Part shown: positions 13,985 through 26,473 of the stretch, piece by piece | Layout: every line of letters begins with the position of its first letter | How positions within the stretch are numbered: the stretch's first letter is position 1 | Source: Melitaea cinxia | Taxonomy: Eukaryota > Arthropoda > Insecta > Lepidoptera > Nymphalidae | NCBI RefSeq assembly: GCF_905220565.1 | Contig: NC_059394.1 | Span: forward strand, 5,276,001-5,340,000 | Length of the DNA: 64,000 nucleotides | Direction of reading: 5' to 3' | Translations under genes and position numbers: made by a program | Notes under the pieces: model-generated | What the model was told of the DNA's origin: nothing | The model's database searches: none | Seen by the model: the letters and a program-made list of their open reading frames with translations, nothing else

Positions 13985-14166
13985 ATCGCGGTTTTATCCG
14001 CGTTATTTCCTGTCCCGTGAAAACGTAGGGATAAACATTAAGTTTCATTATGTATCTCCAGCTATTTACGTACAAAGTTTCATTTCATTTATTTCAGTAG
14101 TTTTTCCGCGAAAGAGTAAAAAACGTCCATCCTCAGAAACTTTCGCATTTATATTATGAGTAGGAT
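13985..14166 (+). mobile_element. Repeat ending in TTATATTATGAGTAGGAT
   Basis: TTTTATCCGCGTTATTTCCT, TTTCAGTAGTTTTTCCGCGA, GTCCATCCTCAGAAACTTTC then the end motif. From memory this is the 3' end of a widespread lepidopteran retroelement. Confidence 0.5.
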
Positions 14167-15139
14167 AATAATCGACATGGTCACTTTCGCTCTAATTGAA
14201 TTTTTAAACGTACATAGTGACAAGTGAGTGGCAATTTGATAATGTTCATGAAAATATTTATAAAATAGATAAGCACTTTTAGGTCAATGGTACAGCGACT
14301 GATATATAATATATTGTCGGCAGTATGGTCGTCGCTGACTCTCAATAAGTTGCGATGATTTAGCAGTTATTATAGTAATTCTATAATGAATTAAAAGTAG
14401 ATTTAACATTCACATTGAACTTGTAAGCGTTAAAAGCGTGAAGTACTTTATATCACATATCAATACGAATATAATAAGGAGAGAGCGTGAATTTTGTAAG
14501 TTTATATGTGGGAAGTCAACTGGAATCGACGAAAGCTAGTTAAAAATGTATTTTAAAATTTGAAAATTAAAAAAATTCAGATAATCATAATCAATTGTCA
14601 ACAAAACGCAATTCATAGTATCTGAAGCTTCTTTAGATTTTATTTCATAGTCGTTGTATTACATGTTAAAGTTCTCGTAAGAATGTATATAAGCTGTACT
14701 TATAGACATTGTATATATGAACGGACAATTGACAGCCAGCAGAGGTTTAACATGGTTCCGTCGGAAAAATTTGATTACATTATATTTAAAATCCCTTACG
14801 CTTTTGTTTGGTGTAATTAACAATCGTTAGGTCACAAATAACTACCGGTATAATATATATAAAGCTGTGCCAATTCACGTTCACATAGCTAACTCTAATC
14901 GGCTTCGTAAATCGACAATTTCGTAATATTTGCAGCGACTAGAGAATTCAATACATTGTGTAAAACTATTTCTTACCATGTAAAATATTATATTTAATTC
15001 GTTTGTAGTTGAGTCAATTTATACAACGATAAACAAAATAAAATATATACCTAATTTTTATCGAATGGTAAGGTTATTTTCTACAAAATAAATAAAAACT
15101 AAATAAATAAAATCGTGGAAAACTAAATAAATATTCAAT

Positions 15140-15335
15140 TTATAAATCTATATAAATAAAAAATGTATCGTCGAAATCTATACAGGCGTTTTACTTCCAA
15201 AACACTGTAGCATATTGGCTAATTCCTTTTTTTTTCGCTATTGTCGAACTAAGCTTTGTATACAAGAAAATAAATAGGTAAGTGGACTTATTTGTGAAAG
15301 AAAATGACGCTACGTTTGCCAGATCAGCTAGTATG
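15140..15335 (-). mobile_element. Probable repeat ending in CAGCTAGTA
   Basis: TATAAATAAAAAATGTATCG through CGTTTGCCAGATCAGCTAGT has the same end architecture as the other ...AGCTAG elements. No second close copy in the window. Confidence 0.35.
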
Positions 15336-17540
15336 TAATAAATATTAAATTAAAAGAAATATTATTAAACAATGCAAGAAGACAAAGAACAAATTTTAAA
15401 TATAGTGTTGCAAAAGCAACAATTAATACGAGTATAATAAAGTTTTTTAAATGTAAAGCTCGTCAAATAAAGCGAGCGAATAAAAGCGCATTGCAGTAGA
15501 GCTCAGAATTCAAGTAATCACTTCTTATAATTATAAGAATGTTTGCCCAACGACTTAAGTACACTACGTGGACACTTCAGAGCTATTTTAAACGAATTTA
15601 AAAGTTTAGAAGGTTATTTAGGACTTATTCAGCATTCTAAGGTTTTTGTACAGAGATATTTTGCCAACTGTGAATTTTTTTAAGTTTTTATTTTTACGTT
15701 AATGTTTTCAAATTGATATTGAAAATATAAACAAAAATTATAATTTGGAATGATATATTTAGGTACATAATAAAAAGAACCAAAATATCTTTAATAATTA
15801 AATATAAGTATTGTCGTGTAGTTTTTTTTTTATGTGACGAATTTAAAAACAAAGAGACAATGTCAAACATAAATGTTTGCCTTCAAGTGACCATTTCACA
15901 TTTTTCACTTATATAATTTTATTAAACAAAGTTCGAGGACCTGACTTTTTGGTTTTACAGCCAGGGTCAACCGCAATTTCTGCATTAGGACAGAGTATGT
16001 GGGCGAACAACATTACTGATACGTTCAAACTCAGATACATGACAAGTATGGTCAATACGTGTTTCTAAATAGGTAATATAGCGATCAATAAAAATATTGA
16101 GTTTAAGAATGAATTTAAATCTACACTCCCATCGAAAGTATATGACGAATATGTATATTTATAAATGTATATTAAAATGATGAGGAAAACTAAAATAATA
16201 TCGCATTAATTTTTATACAAACTATGAAGGTACATAATATAGCTAAGAAACTTTATTTTAAATAAAAATAGGATGTTATTGTTTTTGTTTTTTAACAAAA
16301 TTATAATAATATTTATATATCAAACTTCCTACTGAAATAAAAGTTGCCATTTTTCCAATTTATTTATTCGGGATATGAAAATTTAAATTTAGAATCAAAA
16401 TAGTATTCAACCTAAAATGATTCATAGGTACACCAGACAATTCTAGTTGTTTTAAAAATATTTAGAAACATATACAAAAATGCTATAAAAATTACAAAGT
16501 AAAATCATATATACTGAGAAGGTTTTTTTTGTATAGAATTTGGACGGATATTGTATTGTCACGGACTTTGTCAACACGCTTAGTACGTTTCTATACGGAG
16601 GGATTGTATGCGGTATATAACATCATAGTCAAAACTTTCCTAGAAACGTTAGAAGATGAGTTTATATTTTTATATCCTATGACGAGTACCGTATTAAACA
16701 CGCGACGTCTGCTGCACGCACTCAATTACATATTACACATCCCGTTAATAAATATGATGAAAGTATTAAAACGAGAGCAAAACCTAAAAAGCAGATACGA
16801 TCTACTTTATTTGTTTTTTTTTTCCGTTAATATGAGGAAGAAACGTACTAAAATTTTTAAACCAAAATTAAATGTTATATTAGACAAAGTTTCTGTTCAT
16901 AAAATTTCCTTTTTCATTTCATTCGTAAGGATTCATATGCTGGTCTAATAATAATGCAATAAAATAACGTTTTATTTTTTGGTATTTATTTTTGTTGCGG
17001 AGTTTATTTAAAATTATGATATCTTCTAAGATATTCATTGAAATCAAATAATGTCCAGGACAATTTTGTTTAAAAAGAAATACTTGTCACGTCTATAAAA
17101 GAACTTTCGCAAATAATGCATTATTTTAGAACAAACTGGTTGACCAATTCAAAATTAGACATATGCGCAGTCTCTGTCGTAGATTTTATTAATACTTTTA
17201 ATGGATATTCATACATGATTTATATGTAGCTTAAGCTTTTAGGCAGCTCACACAAAGGAAGCTCTCGCAGAAAAAAGATTATTTTTCACGTTTTCGTAAC
17301 ATTTTTTATTAATGCTCAGCTTCTATTAGTCGTAGTGTGATGTTATAGCCTTCCTCGATAAACCACTAGTTCCTGAGATTAGCGTGTTTATACAAACAAA
17401 TAAACAAACAAACTTAGCTTTATAATAATAGTATACATTTGTTGATTTAATTGAAAAATCCGGGAATTTTAAACGTATATTAATTAGTTGGGTATTAAGA
17501 TGAGCTGTTAAGAACAATAAGTATTTACGTATTTGGGATA

Positions 17541-17606
17541 TCATCATCAACATCACTTCAACCTATCGCAGTTCACTGCTCGACATAGGCCTCCACAAGT
17601 TCAAGG
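17541..17606 (-). mobile_element. Family A-like 3' end fragment
   Basis: TCATCATCAACATCACTTCA followed by ACATAGGCCTCCACAAGTTC is the reverse complement of the family's 3' end and TGATGA tail, in a diverged subtype (CTGCGATAGGTTGAAGTGATG). Confidence 0.6.
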
Positions 17607-18041
17607 AAACCTTTGGATAGAAACGGAAAAATAAGAATTCAGTAGGTGTACTGAAACAGAACAAATTGGTATAAATAAATATAAAACCTAAAAAAATATT
17701 GTACTAGAATATATATACCTACATATCGCGACATAATATTACATTAAAAACATATGTGCCTAATTAAATTTTACTTTATTGGGAGTAAATAAATTGTGTA
17801 AAAAAGTTTCTATGTAATCTATAAAATAGGATCTATGTTTGAATTAAAAAAAAAAAAAACGATGCGTTTTTGGCATAAGTGATTTCAAAATAGATATAAT
17901 ATTATCTGTTTTTAACATCCTAAATGAAATTAATAAAAAATATTCTTTTAATTAAAATTACTCGAAAATGTTAAAAAAATTATTGTTTACCTTTTTCGAG
18001 TAATTTAGTATTACCTACGTCAAGGCTGTCTTATTAGTAAC

Positions 18042-18290
18042 TAGCTGTGCCCGCGACTTCGTCCGCGTATAATTTAACAAAAAAGTTATTATTTTGCCAG
18101 TGAAATTCCCGTCAAAATCCGTCCAGCCGTTTCAGAAATTAGCTGGAAGAAACAGACAGACAGACGAAAATTGTAAAAAATGTTATTTTGGTATATGTAC
18201 CGTGTAACATCCATAATTATGCATTTAGTAAAAAGCGGTTATTTTAATATTACAAACAGACACTCCAATTTTATATATAGGTTGGATTTT
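18042..18290 (+). mobile_element. Element starting AGCTGTGCCCGCGACTTCG
   Basis: CTAGCTGTGCCCGCGACTTC, CCGTCCAGCCGTTTCAGAAA, a short CAGACAGACAGA run and GTATATGTACCGTGTAACAT: the layout of a very common lepidopteran repeat. Ends near CAATTTTATATATAG. Confidence 0.6.
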
Positions 18291-18935
18291 TAGACTAAAC
18301 GGATATCTTTGACATTTGTAGATTGTACAACTTTTTATAATGTGGTTTTAAATATATCCAGTTACAAATTAATGAACATGTTTATGCACTGTGTACGTGC
18401 ATGATATACTTAGAAATGATATAATAAATTTTATACAGTCCCCGATGACTGAAGATAACAGTCTTCTCAAGGTGAACACACCTTGAGAATGGAATGTTGT
18501 AATCTTAAAGGCTACAATATTTACAAATGAAAATATTACATCAAGTACCTACATCATTTAAAAAAAAATATGCAGAAACTTATATGTAAATTAATTGAAT
18601 ATATATAAATTAATTGAACTCGAGTAAAAGATCTCTAAAAAATATGCTGTGTTTTTTGTTGGTAGGGAAAAAGGCAGTCTTATTTGCAATGCTACCCCGC
18701 TGCGGATCTGCGGATCGGTGCATCACATATGAATATTTCTTCCGATATTTGCGGATTTCCTTACTATTTTTTCCTTTACACCTGAACACGAAATGAATAT
18801 AAAGTACAAAAACACTTGAAATATTTAACTGCGTTATTGTGGATTTGAACTCGTTGCCTTCGTTTAAAATACCTATACAATTATGGAACATACATAATTA
18901 CTAAACTACTAACTATAGTATAATATATTAGTTAT

Positions 18936-19305
18936 GCAGCTGTGTGGCTACGGCAATAAAGAATATGGCTACGGCAATAAAGAATATAGCTACAGCTCCT
19001 GGGGGGGATTGGGGATTGGGTCGGCAACGCGCTTGCGATGCTTGTGGTGTTGTAGGTGTCTATAAGCTACGGTAATCTCTTACCATCAGGTGAGCCGTAC
19101 GCTTGTTTGCCGACCTAGTGATATATAAAAAAAAGCCACACCCTGCCTTCCCGTGGGTGTCGTAAGAGGCGAGTAAGGGATAACACAGTTCCATTATCAC
19201 CTTGGAACTTAAAAAACCTACCGATGGCAGGATAACAACTGCAACATCCAACTGCTGGCTTTAAATACACAGATCGAAGACGGGCAGCAGCGTCTTCGGG
19301 TGTCT
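18936..19305 (+). mobile_element. Retroposon family A, interrupted copy
   Basis: The 5' part GTGTGGCTACGGCAATAAAG is at 18943, with a 21-base unit duplicated in tandem (18946-18966, 18967-18987). The copy is then broken by a family B insertion (about 18994-19134). It resumes at GCCACACCCTGCCTTCCCGT and runs to the CAGCAGCGTCTTCGG segment, without the 3' tail. Confidence 0.7.
18994..19134 (-). mobile_element. Repeat family B inserted in family A
   Basis: The reverse complement of the family (GTCGGCAACGCGCTTGCGAT, then GGTGAGCCGTACGCTTGTTT) ends in an A-rich run. It interrupts the family A copy at 18936-19305. Confidence 0.65.
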
Positions 19306-20239
19306 TTCTGATAATTCCTTTTTATTTAATTGTCAGGAAAATGTTTGTATAAAAGAAAAGGTGATATTATCACGAATAAAAATAGTGATGCTCGCCGGGT
19401 AAACTAGCATATAAGTTATCATATACTAAATATAAACTACACATTTATGTAATTGTTTGTAACTTTTTTTTAATTGAGACCTTATAAATAAATATACATA
19501 ATTATGTAATTGATTTTTACACAATTTAGACATTGTGCAGATTTAATAAATAAATTAAAAAAATCATCATGTTTTATAGCTTTAATGGGTTCTGATCATT
19601 TTCATAACAAGTGTGCATTTAAATTCTGTGTCAATATATTTTATGAGATGTGTAATAATCACAGATCTGAAAGCAATTTGAAAATTGCGTTTCGGTTTGC
19701 GAATTTAACAATTTACTTACAAACAAATTTGTATCTTATATACTTTTGTTTTTAGGTTTAAAAAGCTTGACAGTAGTATCAAATGCAATTTAATGTATCA
19801 CAAACATGACGAAATGAAAAAGTGTCATCCGATGTTTGTAAATGATAAATATTCATTATTTTTCATAACCTCAAATTGCACGTATTTAAATTAAATCAAA
19901 ACATCATCGTCTTTATCTGTATTTGAGTAGGATTTAAAAGCGCTTAATCATTATTACTATACTTCACACTGTAAATATAATATTAATTCATTCCAACCAA
20001 TTCGGAATGCAGAATCTTTTTAAAGATATCGCAACAAAAGAAACACTTTTAATAAATAGTTACTTATTCTAGTTTTTTTTTTAAATATTAAAAACATTTG
20101 AAGACATAAATATATTATATTTTGTGTCAAAGCTAGCGTTTTAAAACTTCGCTTCTATTTACGTTGATGATGTTTTAATAATATCTCAGTGTTAAATTTA
20201 TAAAAAAATATTTGTTTTATTATTTTATTATGTTATTTA

Positions 20240-20397
20240 AGGAAACCAGGATCTGATGATGGAATCCCAGAGAAATCGAGGGAAACCCTCGAAAATCGTA
20301 CTGACTAGTTCGTTTGTTAATTTTTTTCGTCTACTTACGTTGTATTACTTGTCGATGTAATTGAAGTCAGTTTTTTTTGCGAGTAAACACAATTATT
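20240..20397 (-). mobile_element. Repeat family C, partial
   Basis: AAACCAGGATCTGATGATGG ... GATGTAATTGAAGTCAGTTT ... GTAAACACAATT is the reverse complement of the family's left half. Confidence 0.6.
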
Positions 20398-22565
20398 CAT
20401 GTTTAAATCGCTACATGTTAAGATTTAATTGTACGTAATACCCAGATTTTTTAACAAAAAAAGTATAACATGTTAAAGATTTAGGTCTATTGTTTTTACA
20501 TTTTACCATTAAATAAATTATATTTTAGGGACTTCTATCTTCTTTAGCTCCTAAAACCCATTGGGAGCCGTAGCTATATCTAACCATAGCTTTACTCGTA
20601 AAAAGTAAGCGCTAGTTGTTTAAGGTCGGTTTCTTTTAGATCCACTTATTTGTTTTAGAAGGACTAATTACATACTCATAAATAATATAATAATACTTAA
20701 ATAATTAATACTATAAATATTAAACACGTATTAATATTACAGGTATGGCAGCAGTATAACGTAGATATATTTAGGACTTTAATTAACTTGAATATAAAGG
20801 AATAGAAATCGGCGCAAGCAATCGCGAAGGCTGAAGTACCTTATATGTCACATCGAATTTTAATTATAAAATAAAACCAATACTAATACAAAATTAAAGC
20901 ATAGACAAATATTGAAAGCTACACATTCCCGTCACCAACTCGCCTTGGCATACGCATTCCATTAAGCAGGAAACAATGTATGAGCGATTGTTGTAAGTAA
21001 TAACTATCAGCTAACTTAGCATACTAAATCTGTAATGACATAATGGTTTACCTCTAGCTTTATTTGTTGTCAATGAAGTCGTCCATGTTATATTTTCATA
21101 TATATTCTTTGTCAAGGTTGTTAAAGTTTATTGGTGTTATGTGAATCATAAAAAACAAGTCTAACTTGTTAGCTGTATTATTTGCAAATATTACTACTAA
21201 CAAATAATAGTAATACGTTGATTTGAAAAGAAAACTAGCAATTTCTATTATAAAAAATCTGGTATGATTTGAATACATATTTTTAGCCTTCGATTTTATG
21301 CAATTCCGAATGTGGCTACTAATATATTCTATCTTGAGAGTTAGTTCAAAAGTAAGAGCAATTAACAGGTGCATCGACTTTAAATTTCATATAGGCGTTT
21401 CTTTTCAAAGTGTAATAACGGTTTATACGTGAAGAAAAAATTACAAACTAGAGAAAGCTTATCAGATAAATACAATTAGTTACGCAGAGCCACCGTAGAC
21501 TAAAGGGGAAACAAGCTAAATTTAGTTCTGAGAAGGATCAACAAATTATGATATTTTGTTCTAGCACAGAATTTATAGTAAATGTGTTTTCAGATTTTAG
21601 GATATTATAATTAACTTTTAAAAAGGATCGTTTCAAATATATTAAAATGTTGCTATAGGCTTTGTTTTTTGTACATTGAGACTGAACTCTATCAAAGACG
21701 CTGAATACTACTACTTAATTAGCTCAATAGATCGACATTTTTAATACGAGTTAGGAAACAAAAAAAACTAATCGTAAAATATTATACAACGAGATATTTC
21801 CGCAAAAAGATTGAACAATTTATTTCTTATAATGTCACTGGTCTAGATTTTAAGTAGATCATGTTTGTACAAACGTTTCAAGAAAATTATATAAAATATA
21901 AGATATTTTTCTAATTTCGTTCAGAAATACAATGAATTATTTTAGATACAAATAATTTCTATTTTGTCTAAAAATAATTTTTACCATGATGTCCGGTTCT
22001 ATTGCCATGCTACTAGATAGATAATTATTGTAGTATAACCCGATCTAGGAGTATGAATCCGATAAGAGTACGCAGTGTATGAGTTCAAGAAGTTGTTTAC
22101 GATGTGAGGCTAACTTCAGTCTCAGTTTGATGACAACTATGACAAAGTGCTGTGAAAATAAAATATGAAATCCGGAAGAAATCACGGAAATTATCCAACC
22201 TAAAAGATTTTTGTTCGAAAACATAAATATTTTTACCATTTCGTAATAATTTTTGAGACAAGAATGCAATTATTTTGTAAAAATGGAGTAAACTGTTGCG
22301 TTTTCAAAGACGATACCTAACGCAGGCATCGAGCGTAATTCCGGACAACGCCAAGAGATAACGTGAAAATTCCGCTCTTTTACGATTTGGCAAGAGTGTG
22401 CATGAGTGCATATTTATGTAGATGTCTTATAAGAGTCCAATACACAAATATTGACTCTGAATTACCTTAAATTAGTTACTGCCGTAAATTTCATACGAAA
22501 TTATCCGGAATTCAGCCGTTAATAGCGCTAACTAAGAAATATTCTTATATCCTATCTTATAACAT

Positions 22566-22785
22566 ACAGATACGATCGTCTGTTCCTATGGTAAGCAACT
22601 TAATGCTTGTGTTATATTGTTGGTAATGGTTGAAAATTATGGCATTTTTTTTATAAATGTACCAAGAAATAATACATATATAGATATATAAAAACAAACA
22701 CTACACCCAGACTCAAGCGGGAATCAAACTCACAAACCGGTAAGCCGAAAGCAACTACGAATAGCGTCAACGGGCTAGTCAAATT
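22566..22785 (-). mobile_element. tRNA-related SINE (family S2), diverged copy
   Basis: CGATCGTCTGTTCCTATGGT at the left and CGGGAATCAAACTCACAAAC with GTCAACGGGCTAGTC at the right, the same order as the 52.5-kb copy. Confidence 0.65.
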
Positions 22786-23283
22786 CGTCCCCAAAAAGAT
22801 TTCGAGGTTGTATTGAAAGTTGAAACCAACTTAACTACCCCCGCCGAAGATTGGGTAGAATGCCCAATGGTGACATGAGGCATTGAGTGCACTCTTATTG
22901 ATGTAAGACGTACGTTTATCCAATGGTACTTGTAAGAGTACTTTATTTAAATTTTTCGTTACATTTTTTTATTTTGAAAGGCACAACGTAGTTTGTTATT
23001 TTTATATCATTTTATGAAAGATTTTAAAATTACAGACATAATAAATGCCTACTCGATTTGATTATTCAGACTTTATTATTTATTTTGGACATATCACCAA
23101 GACCTGTTTACCCTATAGTCCAATTGAATTACCAAATGAACGATTTTATAAAAAATATATACGTATATTGACAAATATATAAGTAAATCTAATAAAATAC
23201 ATTTTCACCTAGACATTATTTATATAAAGAAATAGTTTTTTAGGTTTTGAAATATAAAATAATATAAAATTTCGAAATAAATT

Positions 23284-23535
23284 ATGTCTGTGATTACAAA
23301 GAACGTTCTAGCAAATTTGCAAACAGCCAGCGCAACAGTCAGGCGCTCCTCAATAGAACTCAGGGTCAGGGGTCAGGAACTCGTCAATAGAATTAGAGCT
23401 TCAAACGAAATCGAGCGCTATACATATAGCGGTTTTGACAAACAGAGTCACACAAACGGTATAATAGACGCAGCTGCCATTGCATTATACTACGTTTGTT
23501 ATGTTCGCAGTACGATTTTGAACACAGATTCTTAA
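23284..23535 (+). other. 83-codon open frame, unrecognised
   Basis: ATG start, MSVITKNVLANLQTASATVR, less AT-rich than its flanks, ending in TAA. The DNA contains an imperfect internal duplication (TCAATAGAACTCAG / TCAATAGAATTAGAG). A TTTAATTTGCAG acceptor-like motif follows at 23542-23553. No domain recognised; may be chance. Confidence 0.15.
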
Positions 23536-23812
23536 TTTATTTTAATTTGCAGTTATGTACTTTAACACTGCGGAAGGAAGAATACGAGAATACAAAGAAT
23601 TTATTTCGGTCGACTATAATAATAAAAGTTACTGTACATTTTTATTATACACAAAGACTAATTTAATAAGTAGAATCAATGAAATATTTTGGCGATGCAA
23701 GGTATATTTTTTATCAGATGTAAAAAGATGTGAGGTCACATACACGTAAATAAATTAAACGTGGATTTGGCTTCGTACATTTGGGGAATTTTAATGATGA
23801 ATTTCGAAGGCT

Positions 23813-24340
23813 TTTATTACATTTTCGTTCATGGAAAAAAATTCGAAAATAATTAATAGTCCAATTATTATTCTCACAATTGAAACTGATCTATTTCATT
23901 ATTAAGAAAAATTTGCAAAGAAACAGTGTCAATACATCGGGTATTTTTAATGTAGGAAGCATCGATATGTACTATACCATTATAGCTTGTAAATATTCCA
24001 CTATCAGACAGCAACATTTCCTCTGGCAATAAGACCGTCTCTTGTACATTTCTCTTAAAAATGTTTACAGTGTACCTGAAGAAGTTATTGAGTTGCAATG
24101 ATTAGTATGTACTCAAAGTGTATTATTTGTATATCTGTAGATAAGTTATTCTAACCAGGTATTAGAAGAATTACAACAACAAGCAATCGTTTGCGTACTG
24201 ATGTCTGAAAATATAATGTATACGATTATGACGTACTGTCATGTATCGTCACGGATATTGCACCAATGGCCTATAATTTTATGGTTTACACAATGTTCAT
24301 GACCACTTTCACTTGCTTTGCCATAAAAAATGTCATCCAT
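23813..24340 (-). pseudogene. Possible small two-exon gene with an in-frame stop; unrecognised
   Basis: Exon A (24340-24237) starts with ATG and reads MDDIFYGKASESGHEHCVNH and then KIIGHWCNIRDDT, followed by TGA at 24241-24239 and the donor GTACGT. Exon B (24075-23874) follows the acceptor CTTCTTCAG. It reads YTVNIFKRNVQETVLLPEEM, then LLSDSGIFTSYNGIVHIDAS and a further 26 residues to TGA. The two exons join in phase, and a poly(A) signal AATAAA lies at 23818-23813. Exon B reads like real protein rather than chance AT-rich translation, but I do not recognise the family. The TGA two bases before the junction means this is a decayed copy, a wrong intron model, or two parts of a larger gene with other exons upstream. 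Confidence 0.3.
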
Positions 24341-24567
24341 ATTAAGCGTACCTTACCAATATTTATTTGATAGCATACCTTCCAAATAACGTGTATGCAG
24401 TAATGGTTAAATAATATAATAATAATAATAATAATAATATTTTTCGTACTTGAATGTACTGTATTTTATTGTTAGTGTATAATTTGACCATCTTTTAATA
24501 TTATCATCTTCAAATTGTATTTCTATTACTACATACGTATATACGTTAAAAAAAGTATAAGCGTACG

Positions 24568-24891
24568 ATTCAGCCTGTAATATTCCACTGCTGGGCATAG
24601 GCCTCTTTCTACATGTAGGAGAAGGATCAGAGCGTAATCCACCCCGCTGCTCCAATGCGAGTTGGCGGATATATTGCGTACTATGAGTAAAGATCGCTAT
24701 CCGGTATACATGATAATAACCGGGACCGATAGTTTAACGTGCTCTCCGAGGCACGGAGGGGAGATCAACAAGGACTAACAACCAGACCGGAAATAAATAT
24801 TTGTATAAACACAAATATACACTCCGAGCGGGAATCGAATCAGCAACCGTTAGTGTTTAGGCGCCGCCGACATAGCACACGCACCATATAC
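24568..24891 (-). mobile_element. SINE S1, minus-strand copy
   Basis: Reverse-complement copy of the element at 26117-26461: CACTGCTGGGCATAGGCCTC at its left, GTGCTCTCCGAGGCACGGAG in the middle, and a degenerate B-box (GGGAATCGAATCAGCAACC) at its right. More diverged than the 26-kb copy. Confidence 0.75.
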
Positions 24892-25852
24892 TTTTTTTAA
24901 TGTAGTGAATATATCATAATTTAATTAAAAGTATACAAGATATATATTTTAACAACAGCGATAATATTTAACGTTTTCCAACAAATTATTTCGGTCTGTA
25001 TAAATGAATTACTTTCCCACATAGGTTGTATTGTTCTATGATAAACAGGTTATGTCATAGAGATTAAAGTCAAGTTACGTAAGACGTGTAATATCATCAC
25101 GACATGGGAAATAATTGCGTGGTCGAGGTAGCCAAGAGAACAAGTTTAGTTGCATATTTTTTATAGTAATTAGAAAATTTCAGGAAATGTCGTTAAAGAA
25201 TCCGTATTAGTCTGGATTCTTTCGGAAAACGTTTCCTTTCACTTCGAATGTTTTCGATTTAAGTTTTTTCTTACCATTTATATAAAAACTAGCTGTTGCC
25301 CGTGACTTCGTTTGCATGGAAACCCATAGGAAACATAACGTTTTTTTTTTCCAAACGGAGTACATAAAAATTAGATTATAATAAATTATAATATAGATTG
25401 TAGATTATTTAATACTGGTTAAAAATTAAAATTCATATCACAAAGTAAGGGAGAGCCCTAACTCAGTTAGAAAGCATCTAAACAATAAAGGTATGATCAC
25501 GTTACATATATTAATATGTTAATGCAATGAAAGTTTGTCCAAATTTCTCTACATATTCATACATAACAATATCATTAATGAAAAAGTACTTTAAATTTTT
25601 CCACTGTAACTTTCTTCAAGATTGCTAATAAGTAATAACAATGAAATTAATAAAATAAGCAATTTAAACTTAAGTATTTTACCTAGAGAGGAATAAAAGT
25701 TATTTTGAGAACAAGTCTAGTATGGTAACGGCAGCAACATGTAAAATCTAGAACTCAAAATACACCTACTATTTCTATCAGAACAGACCTACGGTGAAAA
25801 GATAGTTATTACGAAAGAAGGCGATTATATTAATCCTATACATATAATAAAG

Positions 25853-26105
25853 TTAACAAGGTTCCACAACCACATTGGAACTTAAGAAGCCGACCGATGG
25901 CGGGATAACCATCCAACTGCTGGCTTTGAAATACACAGGCCGAAGACGGGCAGCAGCGTCTTTGGTGCGACAAAGCCAGTACTGCGGTCACCAACCCGCC
26001 TGCCCAGCGTGGTGACTATGGGCAAAACACATGAGTTCACGTAATTTTTGGCGTAAACTTGTGGAGGCCTATGTCCAGCAGTGGACTGTATAGGCTGTAA
26101 TGATG
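25853..26105 (+). mobile_element. Retroposon family A, 5'-truncated copy
   Basis: It carries the family's GGCGGGATAACCATCCAACT, CGAAGACGGGCAGCAGCGTC and 3' end GCAGTGGACTGTATAGGCTG plus a TGATGA tail. An 11-base target duplication ATATAATAAAG lies at 25842-25852 and 26106-26116. Lacks the 5' part seen in the 49.4-kb copy. The coding-looking frames inside are spurious. Confidence 0.75.
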
Positions 26106-26116
26106 ATATAATAAAG

Positions 26117-26461
26117 ACGCCGCGTTGGCGCAACGGTTACAGCCATGGATTATATCTGTTGCGCTGGCGGTTGCGGGTTCGATCCCCGCACATGACAAAC
26201 ATTTGTATTGGCCATACAGGTGTTTGCCGTGGTCTGGGTGTTTGTGCAGTCCTAGTGGGTCTCCCCACCGTGCCTCGGAGAGCACGTTAAGCCATCGGTC
26301 CCGGTTCTTATCATGTACACCTGATAGCGATCGTTACTCATAGTAGGGAATATATCCGCCAACCCGCATTGGAGCAGCGTGGTGGATTAAGCTCTGATCC
26401 TTCTCCTACGTGGGGAAAGAGGCCTATGCCCAGTAGTAGGATATTACAGGTTGAGGCGTTA
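26117..26461 (+). mobile_element. tRNA-derived SINE (family S1), near full length
   Basis: It has a pol III A-box-like TGGCGCAACGG at 26126-26136 and a B-box GGTTCGATCCC at 26176-26186. A body with CTCCCCACCGTGCCTCGGAG follows, and a tail region with GAGGCCTATGCCCAGTAGTA. It abuts another retroposon on its left. An AATAAAA-containing copy of the target sequence follows it at 26462. Confidence 0.8.
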
Positions 26462-26473
26462 CATATAATAAAA

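Larger units (their letters stand above)
11341..17540. other. AT-rich intergenic or intronic DNA
   Basis: Holds the repeat pieces listed at 13.8, 14.0 and 15.1 kb. The 139-codon frame at 16529-16948 lacks an ATG start and any domain and is not called a gene. If the RhoGEF gene continues left of the window, this is intron. Confidence 0.5.
19311..23283. other. AT-rich DNA with scattered repeats
   Basis: Family C at 20240 and SINE S2 at 22566 are the only recognised items. The other frames (74-92 codons) are low-complexity. Confidence 0.5.

Noticed and set aside
16529..16948. A 139-codon plus-strand frame
   Set aside because: No ATG at its start, AT-rich, no domain, no splice or poly(A) context.
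22045..22269. Minus-strand frame of 74 codons with a plausible acceptor (TTTTCACAG)
   Set aside because: The translation is hydrophobic and without motifs, there is no matching donor exon, and it does not resemble the RhoGEF.
26037..26343. Overlapping frames of 69-83 codons on both strands
   Set aside because: They lie entirely within the family A retroposon and SINE S1, and similar frames appear in the 49.5-kb copy.
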